From Lunularia cruciata (taxonomy: Eukaryota > Streptophyta > Marchantiopsida > Lunulariales > Lunulariaceae), in the NCBI GenBank assembly GCA_948567375.1, contig OX419756.1:39038552-39102551 (forward strand): DNA of 64,000 bases. The letters are read 5' to 3'. Numbering within the stretch: the stretch's first letter is position 1; every line of letters starts with the position of its first letter. Made by a program: the position numbers and the translations under genes. The notes under the pieces are model-generated. The model worked only from the letters and a program-made list of their open reading frames with translations, did no database searches and was not told where the DNA came from. This document shows, one piece after another, positions 33,846 through 46,145 of the stretch.

Positions 33846-35370
33846 AAACCACATGGAGTGATCTATATGCTTCCAGTGTCCATCTTTTACAAGAAGTCTA
33901 TGAGAATTGGTCTCATAATGAGCAATGATATGTCTAAATGAAGTAAGTGCCTTAGCCAAAAGATAATATTGCTCACAATACACTAACAAAGAATTCACAA
34001 ACTACTAATAGAACATAATCTCGGTACTAGATTCATGCCATAAGCAATACAAGAATTGCTTGATCAACTCACATGGTGCAATAGATTCCAACTTCCCATA
34101 TTGTTTAGAAACATTCCACCTTGTAATCCAAGCAACCAAGTCTATATACCAATGAATAGATTGTGTAGTACAAGAACTTGGTAAGCAAGTCTCTCATGCT
34201 CCATAGGCCTCATTTAAGACACACATGCAAGAGCTAAGAACAAAGCGTATGCCTCTAGGGGCAAAAAACTTATATCAACAAGCAGCAATACGTATGGAGT
34301 TTGAGTCCTTACACCAAGTTCATCACACAATAAATTTGTTTGAACCCTCTAAATATTTTGCCACCACATTTTCTTAGTGTTAGGACTCCACAATTGAACA
34401 TCATAAAGGAGAACAAGTTGCACAAGAGATTTGAAAAAAAACTTCTTCAACTCCCATGTGGTAAGATGAGCAAGTTTGGATCAATTCACAAGTGAATACA
34501 AAGCTCAAAACCTAATATGAATTTGGTTTTTGGCACAATAAGATGAGCTATAGTCATAGAAAACTCAATCACACAATACTTGTAAGAAGAAACCTGCTCC
34601 AAAGGCTTGCCATCAAAGAAGAAAGGTGTGGCACCTTTAGAACCCATCACAATCACCATAGACTTGTCAAGGTTCATCTTTATCTTTGTTTCATTGCAAA
34701 ACACAAGAAAACAATCCAATAGCTTTTGCAAACTCAACAGGTTGGTAGAAAGAAGCACTACATCATCCATATAAAGAAGTGCATGTATCATCAAGAACCA
34801 ACTTGCACACCTGTAGCTCCAACTTCCAAGAATACTCTCTCCAAAATATAGATGAAGATCCCTAACAAAGTTGGACACCAAGAGCACCATGGGTGTGAGA
34901 ATCACACCTATGGTGCTCTAGATTTCTTGAGAGCTCAAAGAAGACAGTCTCACAACCACCTTCTCATATATTCCTGAGATAGCACCAACCAAATCCTATG
35001 AAACTCCAACTTCACCAAGTCTCTCACTTAGAGCTTGTCTAAGTATCTTATCAAAGGCCTTCTTGAAATTAAAAAAAAAACAACAAAGAGAGCTCTCTCA
35101 ACACCCTTGGATTTCCACCACAATACTATCCACACTAATAGATGGTCCACAATACTATGGTCTAATCTAAAACTAGCTTGGCACTATGTACAAATGTTAG
35201 ATATTTCAACCCAAGTACTCAACCTAGATTTCAAAATACATCCATATGGCTTAGCAAATATGTTGCATACTAAAATAGTATGGTAGTTGGTAATCACATC
35301 CCTTTGGCCAAACTTGTGAATACAAACCACTTCCTCCAAACACCAATGGTCACAAAGGCCACACTTGATT

Positions 35371-35742
35371 TGTAATAGAAAAAGGAGAGGAATAGGAGAA
35401 TGGAATACCTGAGTGAAATATCAAATTGAAACTCTTGAATGAGATAAACTTTGAATGCCTATCATGAGCTTGGGCTTTGGCATTTATAAGGAGTATACAA
35501 AGCTCTCAAGAATCTTCTTATAAACCACCTTCTTAGAATGCAAGATAAACTTGTTAGGAATCTTCCCAATAAGCTTCTTCTTAGAGGTTGCCTACTTGGC
35601 ATACCTATCACTCAATACTTGGAAGGTACTAAGAAGCTTCTTAGATACTTTTTACAATATTCTAATAATGATTGGCAAATATGGCCTATGTGCTATGTTG
35701 TTAGTCTTTGACTAACTTGTCTATAAACTCCATATTGTTATT
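35371..35742 (-). repeat. Solo chromovirus LTR inside LINE copy A
   Basis: Reverse-complement match to the 12,532-12,945 LTR: CATGAGCTTGGGCTTTGGC, TTTATAAGGAGTATACAA and the AAGCTTCTTCTTAGAGG units. TGATT flanks it on both sides (35,366-35,370 and 35,743-35,747), a 5-bp target duplication. No internal sequence is present, so it is a solo LTR. Confidence 0.82.
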
Positions 35743-36109
35743 TGATTGTTTTGTTCAAGAGATAGGTGATTATAAGAATCAGATGATGACCACTCCATTT
35801 CATGAGTTCAACACAAAGTCCATCAAGTTCTTGAGCCTTACCATTGACCAACTTCTTGAGTTGATATTTGACATCAACTTCAAAGATAACTAAAGGAGAT
35901 ACAATGCTAGGTGCCATGCAAGGGCATGACAAAAGAAGTACATATCCTTCACATAGTTACAAAGCTCCTAAAAACCCAAAGATGGGGATGGAGTTCTAAT
36001 AAAAAAATCCTTACAACAAGCCTTGGGATTGTGCCTTAGATAAGTGCTTAGCTCAACCCTCTTACGCTTGAGAAAATCTCTCTTCTTACACTAACTAATT
36101 ATTATAGGT

Positions 36110-38830
36110 TTGCAAACTACACTGCTATAAAAATTGTTGGAGGACAAATTAGTTCATAATGAAAATCTAGATATACAAATGTAAGTTGTTGCAAGGACTC
36201 ATGTTTAATTATATGTATCTCAACCAGTAAATATTGCCTCCATTATTTAATGTGAACCAAAATTTAATTTATAGTTTAGATATGAAAATTTGAGTAGTAA
36301 ATTCATAGAACAATTACCATAAGAACAATAAAATTAATTTTAGATAATAAGTCTAAAATTCAACTCTTATTGAGTTTTTAAAGTAATATCCAAGAGCACT
36401 TACATAAAGTTAACCATGCATGAATGGAGAAATATAATTTGATTTTTCTTGTTATAAAACAAGTATTACATGAGACATATTAAAATATATTATTATTAAC
36501 TTGATCATATCTAATATAAAATCTGAAATTTATAGACAAGTCACATTCATGTCTAACTCTATTTTAAAAACTACATAAATAATGAATAAATATTAAATAA
36601 ATTGAAGAAACAATGAGCTATTATTCACCAATAGTATATGTTAAATCATTCATCCCCCTTCTTCTTTATAAGTGTTATGCAGAGAAAATTCCTTTGAATT
36701 TTGGAGTAGGTTCTGATTAACTCAATGAAAAAAGAGATGAGAAGTGTTCTTGTTTTAAAATTTCTATTCTAAATTAATTTTATAAAATTCACAACCTTAT
36801 GGCCAAATCAAGAATTTGTTTTAAATTTATCTTAAATTTTTACTTTCCATTATTTTACCCATACACTATAAAACATTAATATTGGGTATAATTACATGCA
36901 AGATGATACATCTTATATTTTGTCTTTGTTGTTGAAAAAGACAGAGATACAAAGGTATGATTATAGACTTTTAAAACTTTGGAATTAAAAAATGATTCAT
37001 TTGTAAAAGAAAGAATTCAAGTAAAGTTGAGTTCAGAATCTATTATTTATGCATGATGATGTTTTAGGGAGTAACTTTGTATAAAAGATGTGTTTAAGAT
37101 AATATGCTAAAATTTCTTTACTTTTGGTGTAAATATTCAATACAAATGACATCTATTTACAACCTAATTTGAATTTATATTTTGGACTAAACTTAACACC
37201 AAGGTAAATACTGCATGTTAAATATGCATAAGATAAAGAAAGTAAAATTTTAAGCATTGAATGTTTGTTAAGAGATAGGCATGGGTATAATATAAAACAG
37301 TATATTTAAATATATCACCATCCATGGAAATTAAGAACTATAATGATAAATTTATTACCTTATTTAGAATTCTCCAGTAATCCATTGAGAAATATATATG
37401 GAATAATTGTTAAGAAGTTCTACATACTACTTATGTAATTATATAATGAGCCTTTTTTCTGAGAAACAATGTATGTTGAATAAAGTGTTGTTTAACTTTT
37501 GGGTTTCTTGGAAATTTCTATTCTCAAGAGTTGCTTATGATTAATTGAAAATAATAACCATGTTTATCTTCATCTTAATAAGACTCCTATCTACTTGTCA
37601 ACATTTATACATCTATTTCATTAAATACAATTAATGAAAGATGAAAATAACTCATCATTTAGCAATAATTTTATTAGTAAATTATGCATGGTTTAATACA
37701 AGGCTAGAGTAGCATTAATATACTTACTAGTGGAAATACTTAATATTTGAACTTTTTATAAATGTTTCCTAATTATTTCAAAAGATGTTTTTTGCATATT
37801 TAAAAGTTCATGTTCAGCTAAAGTTTACGGACTATTCTAAACAGTTCTAAAACTAGTTCTTTAGTTTATTCTCTCACAAAAGCTAATGTCATCTTCAACC
37901 AAGAACTCCTTCCAAGAGGGAGAAAATGAATGAGAGTTTTGTTGGATTTGTGTGTTTGATAAGAAAGACCTTGCAATTTAGTTTCATTGATCCTCCTACC
38001 TATCATAAGTAGACTTTTACTGATATCAATCCCGCTCAAGTAGTTTCCTATAAAACAATCATTCATACTAGGTGAAGTGATGCTTCTTTAGACAATACAT
38101 TAGTGTATAGAACCTTGCGACTTGCAAGGCTCCGATGTCTTAAGTGCAAGAAGACAGATTTCTCATATCAAAACTATTGGATCTAGCACCATTTAACATA
38201 TTTTGGCTTGATAGGAAACATTTCTTGTCTCAATGTTATTGGACCTCGTCCATATTACCTCTTATGGTTTGACAAGGTCTTCCTTCCTTCATATGTTCTA
38301 CATGGTCACTTTTTCCCTCTCATAAAGAAGGGAGACTATATTCAAATCACGTTTGTATTGAAGTTAGTCCCTTTATAGTAAAGTGGGTGTTCATCTACTT
38401 GGTTCTTGCTAAACTACATAGATCTCCTTGAATCAAATTGCCACCATCTCCTTTATTGAAGATAAAGTAACGTACTTGGAAAAGAGGGAGAGCCTTTGGC
38501 TTTGAGCTTCCCAAAGTTGGAAGGAATCAACGTTGATCAGGGAGATAAATTGACTACTATGTTGTAGAAATACTTTCCAAGTATGGAGTAAGGTAGAATA
38601 TCGGGTTTTTTTGGTGTAGGGATTGTGGTTAAAGGGTACATTGTCTCATTATGGATAGGGAGGCATAGAGGACTTTATTTTACAAGTAAGAAAGAGGAGC
38701 AAAGGTCTTGCTACTCCTTGGGGTTTCATCCTCTAGAAAGAAAGAACTGGAAGAAGAACTGGAAGAATTGCATGGAGGACCCTCCAGTCTTAAAATAATC
38801 CTCTAAGCTCCACATAGAAGAAGGCAAGGA
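36110..38830. repeat. Segmental duplication, copy A (CpG-poor, non-coding)
   Basis: Aligns in order with 42,815-46,145. Paired landmarks: GGAGGACAAATTAGTTCAT at 36,140 and 42,828; GAATGTTTGTTAAGAGA at 37,258 and 43,745; ATAATGAAAGATG-type segments near 37,630 and 44,270; AATGTCATCTTCAACC at 37,886 and 45,144; TTAAAGGGTAC at 38,631 and 45,973. Copy A ends at about 38,830 beside a truncated LTR. It is the decayed copy of sequence that in copy B leads into CNOT1. No gene follows it here. Confidence 0.85.
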
Positions 38831-39407
38831 ATGACAAATTTATCATACTCCTCCAAGGCTAACACTCCAAGATTCAAACCATTGCTCACCAAAGAACCCA
38901 ATGAGAGAAAGATAGTTGCAAATGAAATGACAATGAATACCTCCTTCCCCTAGTTTATAAACTTGTGGAATAGTTATGAACAAAATTTATTAATTACAAA
39001 TAAATTCTAAAGTATAAAGGAATATCTATACTCATGGGAATATTCCTCTAAGCATGTGATCTTATTTTCCCCAACCATTAAATCAAGGATTCTTTCACAT
39101 GGGTTGTCCTTGGACTACAAAAAAATCTAAAGCAAAAATGTTTGTGGGTCCAAGAGTTCTCAACTTTTTCCTCAAAGTCAAACACCTATGAATAATTCTA
39201 AGTCAATACACTAGAATTCAAAATATTGGTGCTTCGTTTTCCACCTCCTCTAAAGTAAGATGCTCTTTATCTTAACTATTGCTAACTTTAGTTAATCATA
39301 ACTAATATAGAACCATCCTTTATCTCTCTATATAAAATATATCTCAAGTACTTGTAATACCAAACTAAATATCACAATAGCACATACATGCACAAATGGT
39401 TGTTATA
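38831..39407 (-). repeat. Truncated, diverged LTR related to the young Ty3/gypsy element
   Basis: Aligns with about 1,615-2,213 of the young LTR: ATACTCCTCCAAGGCTAACA, GAGATAGTTGCAAATGAAA-like sequence, CACATGGG..TGTCCTTGGACTA and GCACAAATGGTTGTTA at the end. The outer 70-85 bp on its left are missing or unreadable. It shows many substitutions, so it is much older than the copy at 1,542-9,339. It sits on the junction between the two duplication copies. Confidence 0.82.
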
Positions 39408-40985
39408 GAACAACACCTTCTTCAACTCTCATGTGGTAAGATGAGCAAGTTTGGAGCAATTCACAAGTGAATACAAAGCTCTAATCCTTACATTAATTAG
39501 GTTATTGGCACAAGAAGACAAGCTATAGTCATAGAAAACTCAATCACCCAATACTCATAAGAAGAAACATGCTCCAAGTGCTTTCCATCAAAGAAGAAAG
39601 GTATGACACCTTTAGAACCCATCACAATCATTTTAGACTTATCGAGCTTTACCTCCATCTTTGTGTCATTGCAAAACACAAGAAAACAATCCAATAGCTT
39701 CTGTAAACTCTTTGGGTTAGTAAGCATTACATCATCTACATAAAGAAGTGCATGTATTATCAAAGAACCAACTTGCACACTTGTAGCTCCAACTTCCAAG
39801 AATACTCTCCAAAACATTGATGAAGATCCCAAACAAAGTTAGAGATAAAGAGCAACCTTGAATCACACCCACGGTTTTAAGGACATCTTGAAAGCTCAAA
39901 GAAGAGAGTCTCACAACCAACTTCTCATATCTTTTAGAGATAGCACCAATCAAATTTTATGAAACCCCAACTTCACCAAGTCTCTCAATTAGAGCTTATT
40001 TAAGAACCTTATCAAAGGTCTTATTGAAATCAATTAAAGCAACAAAGAGAACTCTTCCAACATCCTTGAACTTCCATCATAACACATTGAACACTAATAG
40101 ATGGTCCAAACTATAGCTTGATCTAAAACTAGCTTTGCACTTGGTACAAATTTTGGATTTCTCAACCCAAGTACTCAACCTTTGTTTCAAAATACATCCA
40201 TATGGGTTAGCAAAAATGCTACCTACTAAAATGGTATGATAATTGGTAATCACAACCCTTTGGCCAAATTGTGAATAAAAACCATCTCCTTTGGATGCCA
40301 ATGGTCAAGAAAGCAACACTTGATTGTAAAAGACATAGGAGAGAAATAAGAGATTAGGAGATTGAAGTGAACTATCCCATTGAGACTCTTGAATAAGTGA
40401 AACTCTTAATACCTAATATGAGCTTGGATTTTGGCATTTATAGAGAACATACAAGGCTCTTGAGGAGCTTCTTAAAAGCTACATTTTTAGACTGCAAGCT
40501 AAGCTAACTAGAAAGCTTCCCAATAAGCTTTCTCTTAGAGATCACTTGCTTGGCATACATGTTACTCAATACTTAGTTTGTTAGTTTTGACTAAAGAGTT
40601 TGTAAACTCTACATTGTTACTTGATTGCTTCATTTGAGAGAGAGGTGTGTATAAGAATCAGATGATGGCCATCCATTTCACAAGTTCAACACAAAGTCCA
40701 TCAAGGTCTTTAGCCTTACCATTGACCAACTTCTTTAGTTGATATTTGACATCAATTTCAAAGATAACCAAAGGAGATACGTGCTAAGTGCCATGCGTGG
40801 ATCATCAAGAACAAAGTAAATACACTTCACATAGTTAGAAAGCTCATACAAATCCAAAGATAGAGATGGATATCCAATAATAACCTTCTTCCAACAAACT
40901 TTGGGATTATGCCTCAATTTAGTGCTCACCTCAACCCACTTAAGCTTGAGAAAAGCTTGCTTCACTTCATCAATTGTCTATAAGA
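39408..40985 (-). pseudogene. LINE remnant, copy B
   Basis: Minus-strand match to copy A. HALLYVDDVMLTNP is the catalytic block near 39,745; a VIQGCSLSLTLFGIFI segment lies near 39,860; LDKSKMIVMGSKG near 39,640; the earlier KCKASFRSSYSLDHLLVFNVL near 40,100; and the reverse-transcriptase start near 40,720. Upstream sequence reads FLKLKWVEVSTKLRHNP near 40,940. The low-coordinate side is cut at 39,408, so the zinc-like C-terminus is absent. A solo LTR at 40,325-40,620 splits it at the same site as in copy A. Confidence 0.8.
40325..40620 (-). repeat. Solo chromovirus LTR inside LINE copy B
   Basis: Shares TGTAAAAGACATAGGAGAGA, TATGAGCTTGGATTTTGGCA and GCAAGCTAAGCTAACTAG with the reverse complement of the chromovirus LTR. 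TTGAT stands on both sides. It lies at the same LINE position as the solo LTR in copy A and is shorter because of internal deletion. The match in site and flanks shows that it was duplicated, not inserted twice. Confidence 0.8.
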
Positions 40986-42814
40986 GATGAAAGCAAGGTT
41001 ATGTGCAATTTGATCAAAAGACTTGTCTAGAGCTTTGATCTTTGCAATTTTTCAATCTACATCATACTACCTATTGCATGAGAGACCAAGCCTCTTATTG
41101 CAACATGCTCTTGGAAACAAGAAAATGGATGTAGATTGAAGAAGTTTCACCAACTAATCACCCAGTTGTTCAAAATAAAAGGATTATTTTACAATGCTCA
41201 ACCTCTCTTGGATAGCTTGCTAGTAGTGTAGGGTTGACTTGTCAATGTCTATCTAGTGATTACACTTAACTTGATTATAACACTTTGAAAGGTATTATTA
41301 AAAATATAATTGTAATTACCACTCCTACACATAGTAACTTTCTATTTATTTATTGCTTATATCAAACGTAGATTGAGTATTGTATTACAAATACTCAAAT
41401 TATATCCAAGAATAAAATTTTTGCTGAGTATTGTATAAATTACTACATGGGATGCATATATTATATGTACTTGCTTGTTTGATGTATTTTTAAATGAGGA
41501 AAATTCTAGTTTTTAAGCACTTATAATGTTAAGAATCATCAAACAAACTCTACATTTTGTACTCATCTGTATAAGTTATAAATAAAGCACACTTAATGAA
41601 ATACTTGTTAATATAATGTCATTAATTCTACATAATAAAGAATGCTTTGCAAAACTAGAATATAAATATCTTCCACTCAATGTCATGCATAATAAATCAA
41701 TCAATTCTTTAAAACAACACTTAAAATTCCTAAAATATACTTTGACATATAATTGTGAACTTTATCATTTCTTTAATTTTTTCTTTAATTTATATAAATA
41801 AATATTTTTTCTTTTATTAATCTATTGTTGTATTTAAGTGTAATTTGTAAGGTGTTAAGAAGATATACTTTCATCTTAAAGGGACTTGTTGTTCAAAGAT
41901 TATTGTTGCCTTAATGTCTTTGTAGTACCTTGTTCATTTGATGATTGATCTAAGAAAGAGTAATATGAAATATATTTTCTTTATTACCCAAAAATCAAAT
42001 TTGAAGGCAAACATTTCTTTTTAATTAACAAAGTATCAATTTGTCTATAATTATATCGGATATCATTTTTATCATCTATGTTATATTTCATGATTTCTAG
42101 ATACATTATAGGTTTTACTTGTACTTTGATCAATTATACTTACAAAAGAAATTATATGATATACTAGAAAAAGAATAAACTGTATAAATTTGTGTGCTTT
42201 CTTTAAGTTTAAATAAAATAAAGAAATAAAATTCTATCAATAAAACTATGTTTATCTTAGCATTGAATGAAATCTAAAACAAAACATCAAGAATGATTAT
42301 TTATATGTAGTCATAATTTATACTTGAGAGTGTGATGCTTTCTTCTCTAGCAAGCTTTATATCATCAATGTTTCATCACTTTGTTAGTGCAAAGCTCATT
42401 TACAAATGTCATTTTGTTTGAATATATAACGATTGTGGCTAAACTTGTTTGTATCGTGTTTACATTACCTACTACTAGAGGAATCAATACAATTAAGGAA
42501 AGAAATTGATGTTATGTATGTTACTTTTGAATGAGGAGTAGCACTATAATTCCTGACTAATTTGTATTCTATCATTACATTATAATTAATTCTATAGTAG
42601 ATATGATAATAATGTTTTTTTAAGTACATTCATAATACTCATATGACAACAAGGTAAAATTTGTTATTAACTAGCCTTGCTTAAGTATGTAGGACTGAGC
42701 TAACCTTATTGACTTTGTTGTTAATACCCTGAAGTAGGTAGTCAACTTCAAATATACAACTTAAATTGTCCAATAAATCTTGAAACTAGCTTAACATTTT
42801 AGAGTTGCAATGGC
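40986..42814. other. AT-rich sequence, nothing recognised
   Basis: About 1.8 kb present between LINE copy B and duplication copy B, but missing at the matching place in copy A. No ORF of note, repeat unit or RNA gene is visible. It is either an insertion in B or was deleted from A. Confidence 0.45.
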
Positions 42815-43780
42815 TAGAACAATTGTTGGAGGACAAATTAGTTCATGATGGAAATTTTAAATCATGCATATTCAAGTTGTTGCAAGGAATCATCTCTAAT
42901 AATATCGATCTTAACCAATAAAAATTGATTACATAATATAATGTTACATAGTATTCAATTTATACTTTAGATAGGTAAATGTGAGTAGTAAATTCTTAAT
43001 AAGTATTATAAGAAATTTTTTTTGCTTTTTAGGTAATAAGTCTCAAACTCAACTCTTATTGAAATTTGAAAGGAATATCCAAGAGCTCTTGCCAAAAGTT
43101 ACCATGCTTTGAATATAGAAATGGAGTGATTTTTCTTTTTCTTGTTCTTCTTAGAAAATGAGTACTACACGAGATGTATTAAAATATATTATTATTATGA
43201 ACTTGATCATATTTATCCATCTAATATGGGAGATTTATAAACAAACCACGTTCATATCTAACTCTATTTTTTAAACTACATAAATAATGAATAGAAATTT
43301 AGGAAATTGAATAAATAAATAGTTTTTATTTACTCATGGTACATATAAAACCATTCACCATTCTCCTCTTTTTTCTATAAATACAAAGATGATACAAAGA
43401 TAATTCATTTGATTGTTGGAGTAAGTTCTGATTATCTCAATGAATACGCAAGAAAAGGGTACTTGTTCTAAAGTTTTTATTTAAAATTAATTTTATAAAA
43501 CTCACAAACTTAAGGTCAAATCAAGTATTTGTTTCAAATTATTTATAATTTGAATATTTAACCCATACCTTTTTTTCTCTCCCTTTTACGGCTTGACGGG
43601 GTCTTCCCATCCTTCATTTGTCCTTAGCGGTCGCCCTATACATTTACTACCTTTTGGATTTATATTTTGGACTAAACTATATAGAAAAAGGTAAATATCT
43701 CACGTTAAATGCCCATGAGATAAAGTAGGTAAACTTTTCAGCATTGAATGTTTGTTAAGAGAAAGACATGGATATAATAC

Positions 43781-43920
43781 AATCATCTTAGGTGCGGTAG
43801 TGCAGATTTCTCATATAGACTCTATTGGGGCTTAGCCCCATGTTACCTTTTTTGTCTCTCCCTTGTAAGGCTTGATCGGGTCTTCCCATCCTTCATTTTT
43901 CCCACGCGGTCGCCTTTCAT
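43781..43920. mobile_element. 140-bp short insertion with 10-bp target duplication
   Basis: GATATAATAC stands on both sides (43,771-43,780 and 43,921-43,930). Copy A (near 37,285) has this place uninterrupted with a single related sequence. The insert contains CAGATTTCTCATATAGACTC, TTAGCCCCATGTTACC, GGCTTGATCGGGTCTTCCCA and GCGGTCGCC. Related blocks lie at 38,150-38,330, 43,570-43,650 and 45,535-45,640. The size and target duplication fit a short non-autonomous element; its type is unknown. Confidence 0.7.
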
Positions 43921-45282
43921 GATATAATACAAAACAATACATTTAAATATCTTACCATTTTTTTAAAACAAGAAATAGAATGATAAATGTATTACCTTAT
44001 TTAGAATTCTACAATAATCTGTTGAGAAATACATCTATGATAATTGTTAAGAAGTTCCAAACACTGGCTATGTAATTGTATAATCAACCTTTTTTTCTGA
44101 TAACAATGTATGTTGAATTAAGTTTCCTATAAATTTTGGGTTTTTTAGACGTTTCTATTCTCAAGAGCTGCTTATGATTATATAAAAGTAGTAATCACAT
44201 TTATCTTAATCTTAATAAGATTTGTATCTACTTTTCAAAAATTATATATCTATTTCACTAAGTACAATTAATGAAAGATGAAAATAACTCATCATTTAGC
44301 AATAATTTTACCAGTTAGTTCTGCATGGTTTATCACAAGGCTGGAGTAGCCTTAATATACCTACCAGTGGAGTAATATTTGAACCTTTTCTAAATGTTTC
44401 CAAATTATCATAAAAATATGTTTTGTATATTTCAAACATATTCATACCAATAGTCTACCAACATACTTACATGTAAATATTAAAATAATGTATATTTTAT
44501 ATACTCTGCTAAAGGAAGGGTAGATTTATTATCAGTAAATAGAAATCAATGCTGGATATTAGAGCTCAATTAAAAGGTTTGATATTCGTTTAATTTGGCA
44601 AAATATTTAAAGTGTAAGAACTAACATAACTGCAATCCATTATTATATTCATGTAACTAAACGTGAATATCCATTTTATACCGTCATAATCAATCATGAT
44701 TTATGTCTTAAACTACTTTCATAGTTTGATAATTGATATTTATATGAATTTATATAATTATATAATTTTCAGTAATATAAAATTTCTTTCATTTGCTGAT
44801 TTCTTACATACTTGCTAATCTGAAAGGCTACTGCATTTTATATTACGGGGCGAGTCACAATTGTAAAGTATGTAAAAAATACAACAATCGTATACGTCCT
44901 ATACCATACAATTCGGGTACATTGTACTTATATTTAAACTAAATCTTTAATGTAAGGTCAAGTTTATCTTGATGACTCATCCTTGCCTAGGGTACCGATT
45001 GTTTCCTGATCCTACATTGGATTCTACGCTTGTTCATGTCCGCTCCGGCTGGTTGAGAATTAAATACATGTTCATCTAAAGTTGAGTGTCTACTATAGAC
45101 AGTTCCAAAACTAGTGCTTTCGTTCGTTCTCTCGCATAATATAATGTCATCTTCAACCGAGAACGTCTCCCAAGAGAGAGAAAATGAATGAGACTTTTGT
45201 TGGACTTTGGTGTTTGACAAGTAAGACCTTGCAATTCCGTTCGCTGACCCTCCATCCTACAGTAAGTAGACTTTCACAGACG

Positions 45283-45455
45283 TCGACCTCGCTAAACTTG
45301 TTTTCTATTCTATAGAATAATCACACTAGTCGATCTCGCTAAACTTGTTTCATATAAAATAATCACACTAGTCGATCTCGCTAAACTTGTTTCCTATAAA
45401 ATAATCACACTAGTCAATCTCGCTAAACTAGATTCCTATAAAATAATCACACTAT
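45283..45455. repeat. Four-copy 42-bp tandem repeat upstream of CNOT1
   Basis: Units at 45,283-45,329 (47 bp, most diverged), 45,330-45,371, 45,372-45,413 and 45,414-45,455. Each carries CTCGCTAAACTTG and ATAATCACACTAG. Copy A has one unit near 38,030-38,075, so the array grew after the duplication. Confidence 0.92.
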
Positions 45456-46145
45456 GTGTGGTGATGCTTCTTCAAATACTCCATTAGGACCTTACGATTT
45501 GAATAATTCAGATATCCTAAAGACGACGGTAGAGTAGATTTTCTCATATCGATCCTATTGGGATCTAGCCCCACTTTACCTCTTCTGGCTTGACAGGGTC
45601 ATTCGTGGTCGTCTCTTTCCTCCTGTGAAGAAGGGAGACCATAGTCAAATCACCTATGTATTGAAGTTAGTCCCTTTACAGTACAGTGGTCATTCATCTA
45701 CTTGGTTCTCGCTAAACTACGTAGATCTCCTCGAATCAAATTGCCACCGAAGTTTAAAAGAATGCCCACCATCTACTGTACTAAAGAGAAAGTAACGTAC
45801 CTGGAAAAGAGGGAGAGCCAATGATTGAGAGAGGCGTTTGGCTTTGGGCCTAGCCAAACCCGGAAGGAATCACACGCTGAGCAGGGAGATAAATCGACTA
45901 CTACGTTATAGAAATACTTCCCGAGTACGGAGTAAGGTAGAATACTGGGGGGCGTTGGTGTAGGGACCGTGGTTAAAGGGTACGTTGTCTCTTTGTGGAG
46001 GGGGAGGCACAGAGGACTTTATTCGCCAGGTAAGAAAGAGGAGCGAAGGTCTTCCTCCTCCTCGGGGTTTCATCCGCTAGAAAGAAAGAACTCGAAGAAG
46101 AAGGGGAAGAATTGCGTGGAGAACCCTCCAACCCTAAAATAAGCT

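Larger units (their letters stand above)
33525..36095 (-). pseudogene. LINE (non-LTR retrotransposon) remnant, copy A
   Basis: Read on the minus strand from high to low coordinates. A reverse-transcriptase start (QLKKLVNGKAQELDGL) lies near 35,850; a segment with VITNYHTILV and YGCIL..RLSTWVE near 35,200-35,300; the catalytic block HALLYMDDVVLLS near 34,760; LDCFLVFCNETK..NLDKS near 34,690; and the C-terminal zinc-like motif (DEHHVLSKCPCY) near 33,780. Frameshifts and stops break it throughout. A solo chromovirus LTR at 35,371-35,742 splits it. The endonuclease domain is not seen. This is one half of a duplication with 39,408-40,985. Confidence 0.82.
42815..46145. repeat. Segmental duplication, copy B, leading into CNOT1
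   Basis: The copy next to CNOT1. Its last 250 bp (45,890-46,140) keep about 14 CpGs, while copy A keeps about one at matching places. This suits an unmethylated promoter region. It has two features that copy A lacks: a 140-bp insertion (43,781-43,920) and extra units of a 42-bp tandem repeat (45,283-45,455). It includes no protein-coding ORF of its own. Confidence 0.82.

Noticed and set aside
45283-45455. CRISPR-like array
   Set aside because: The 42-bp units are directly adjacent with no spacers, and the genome is eukaryotic.
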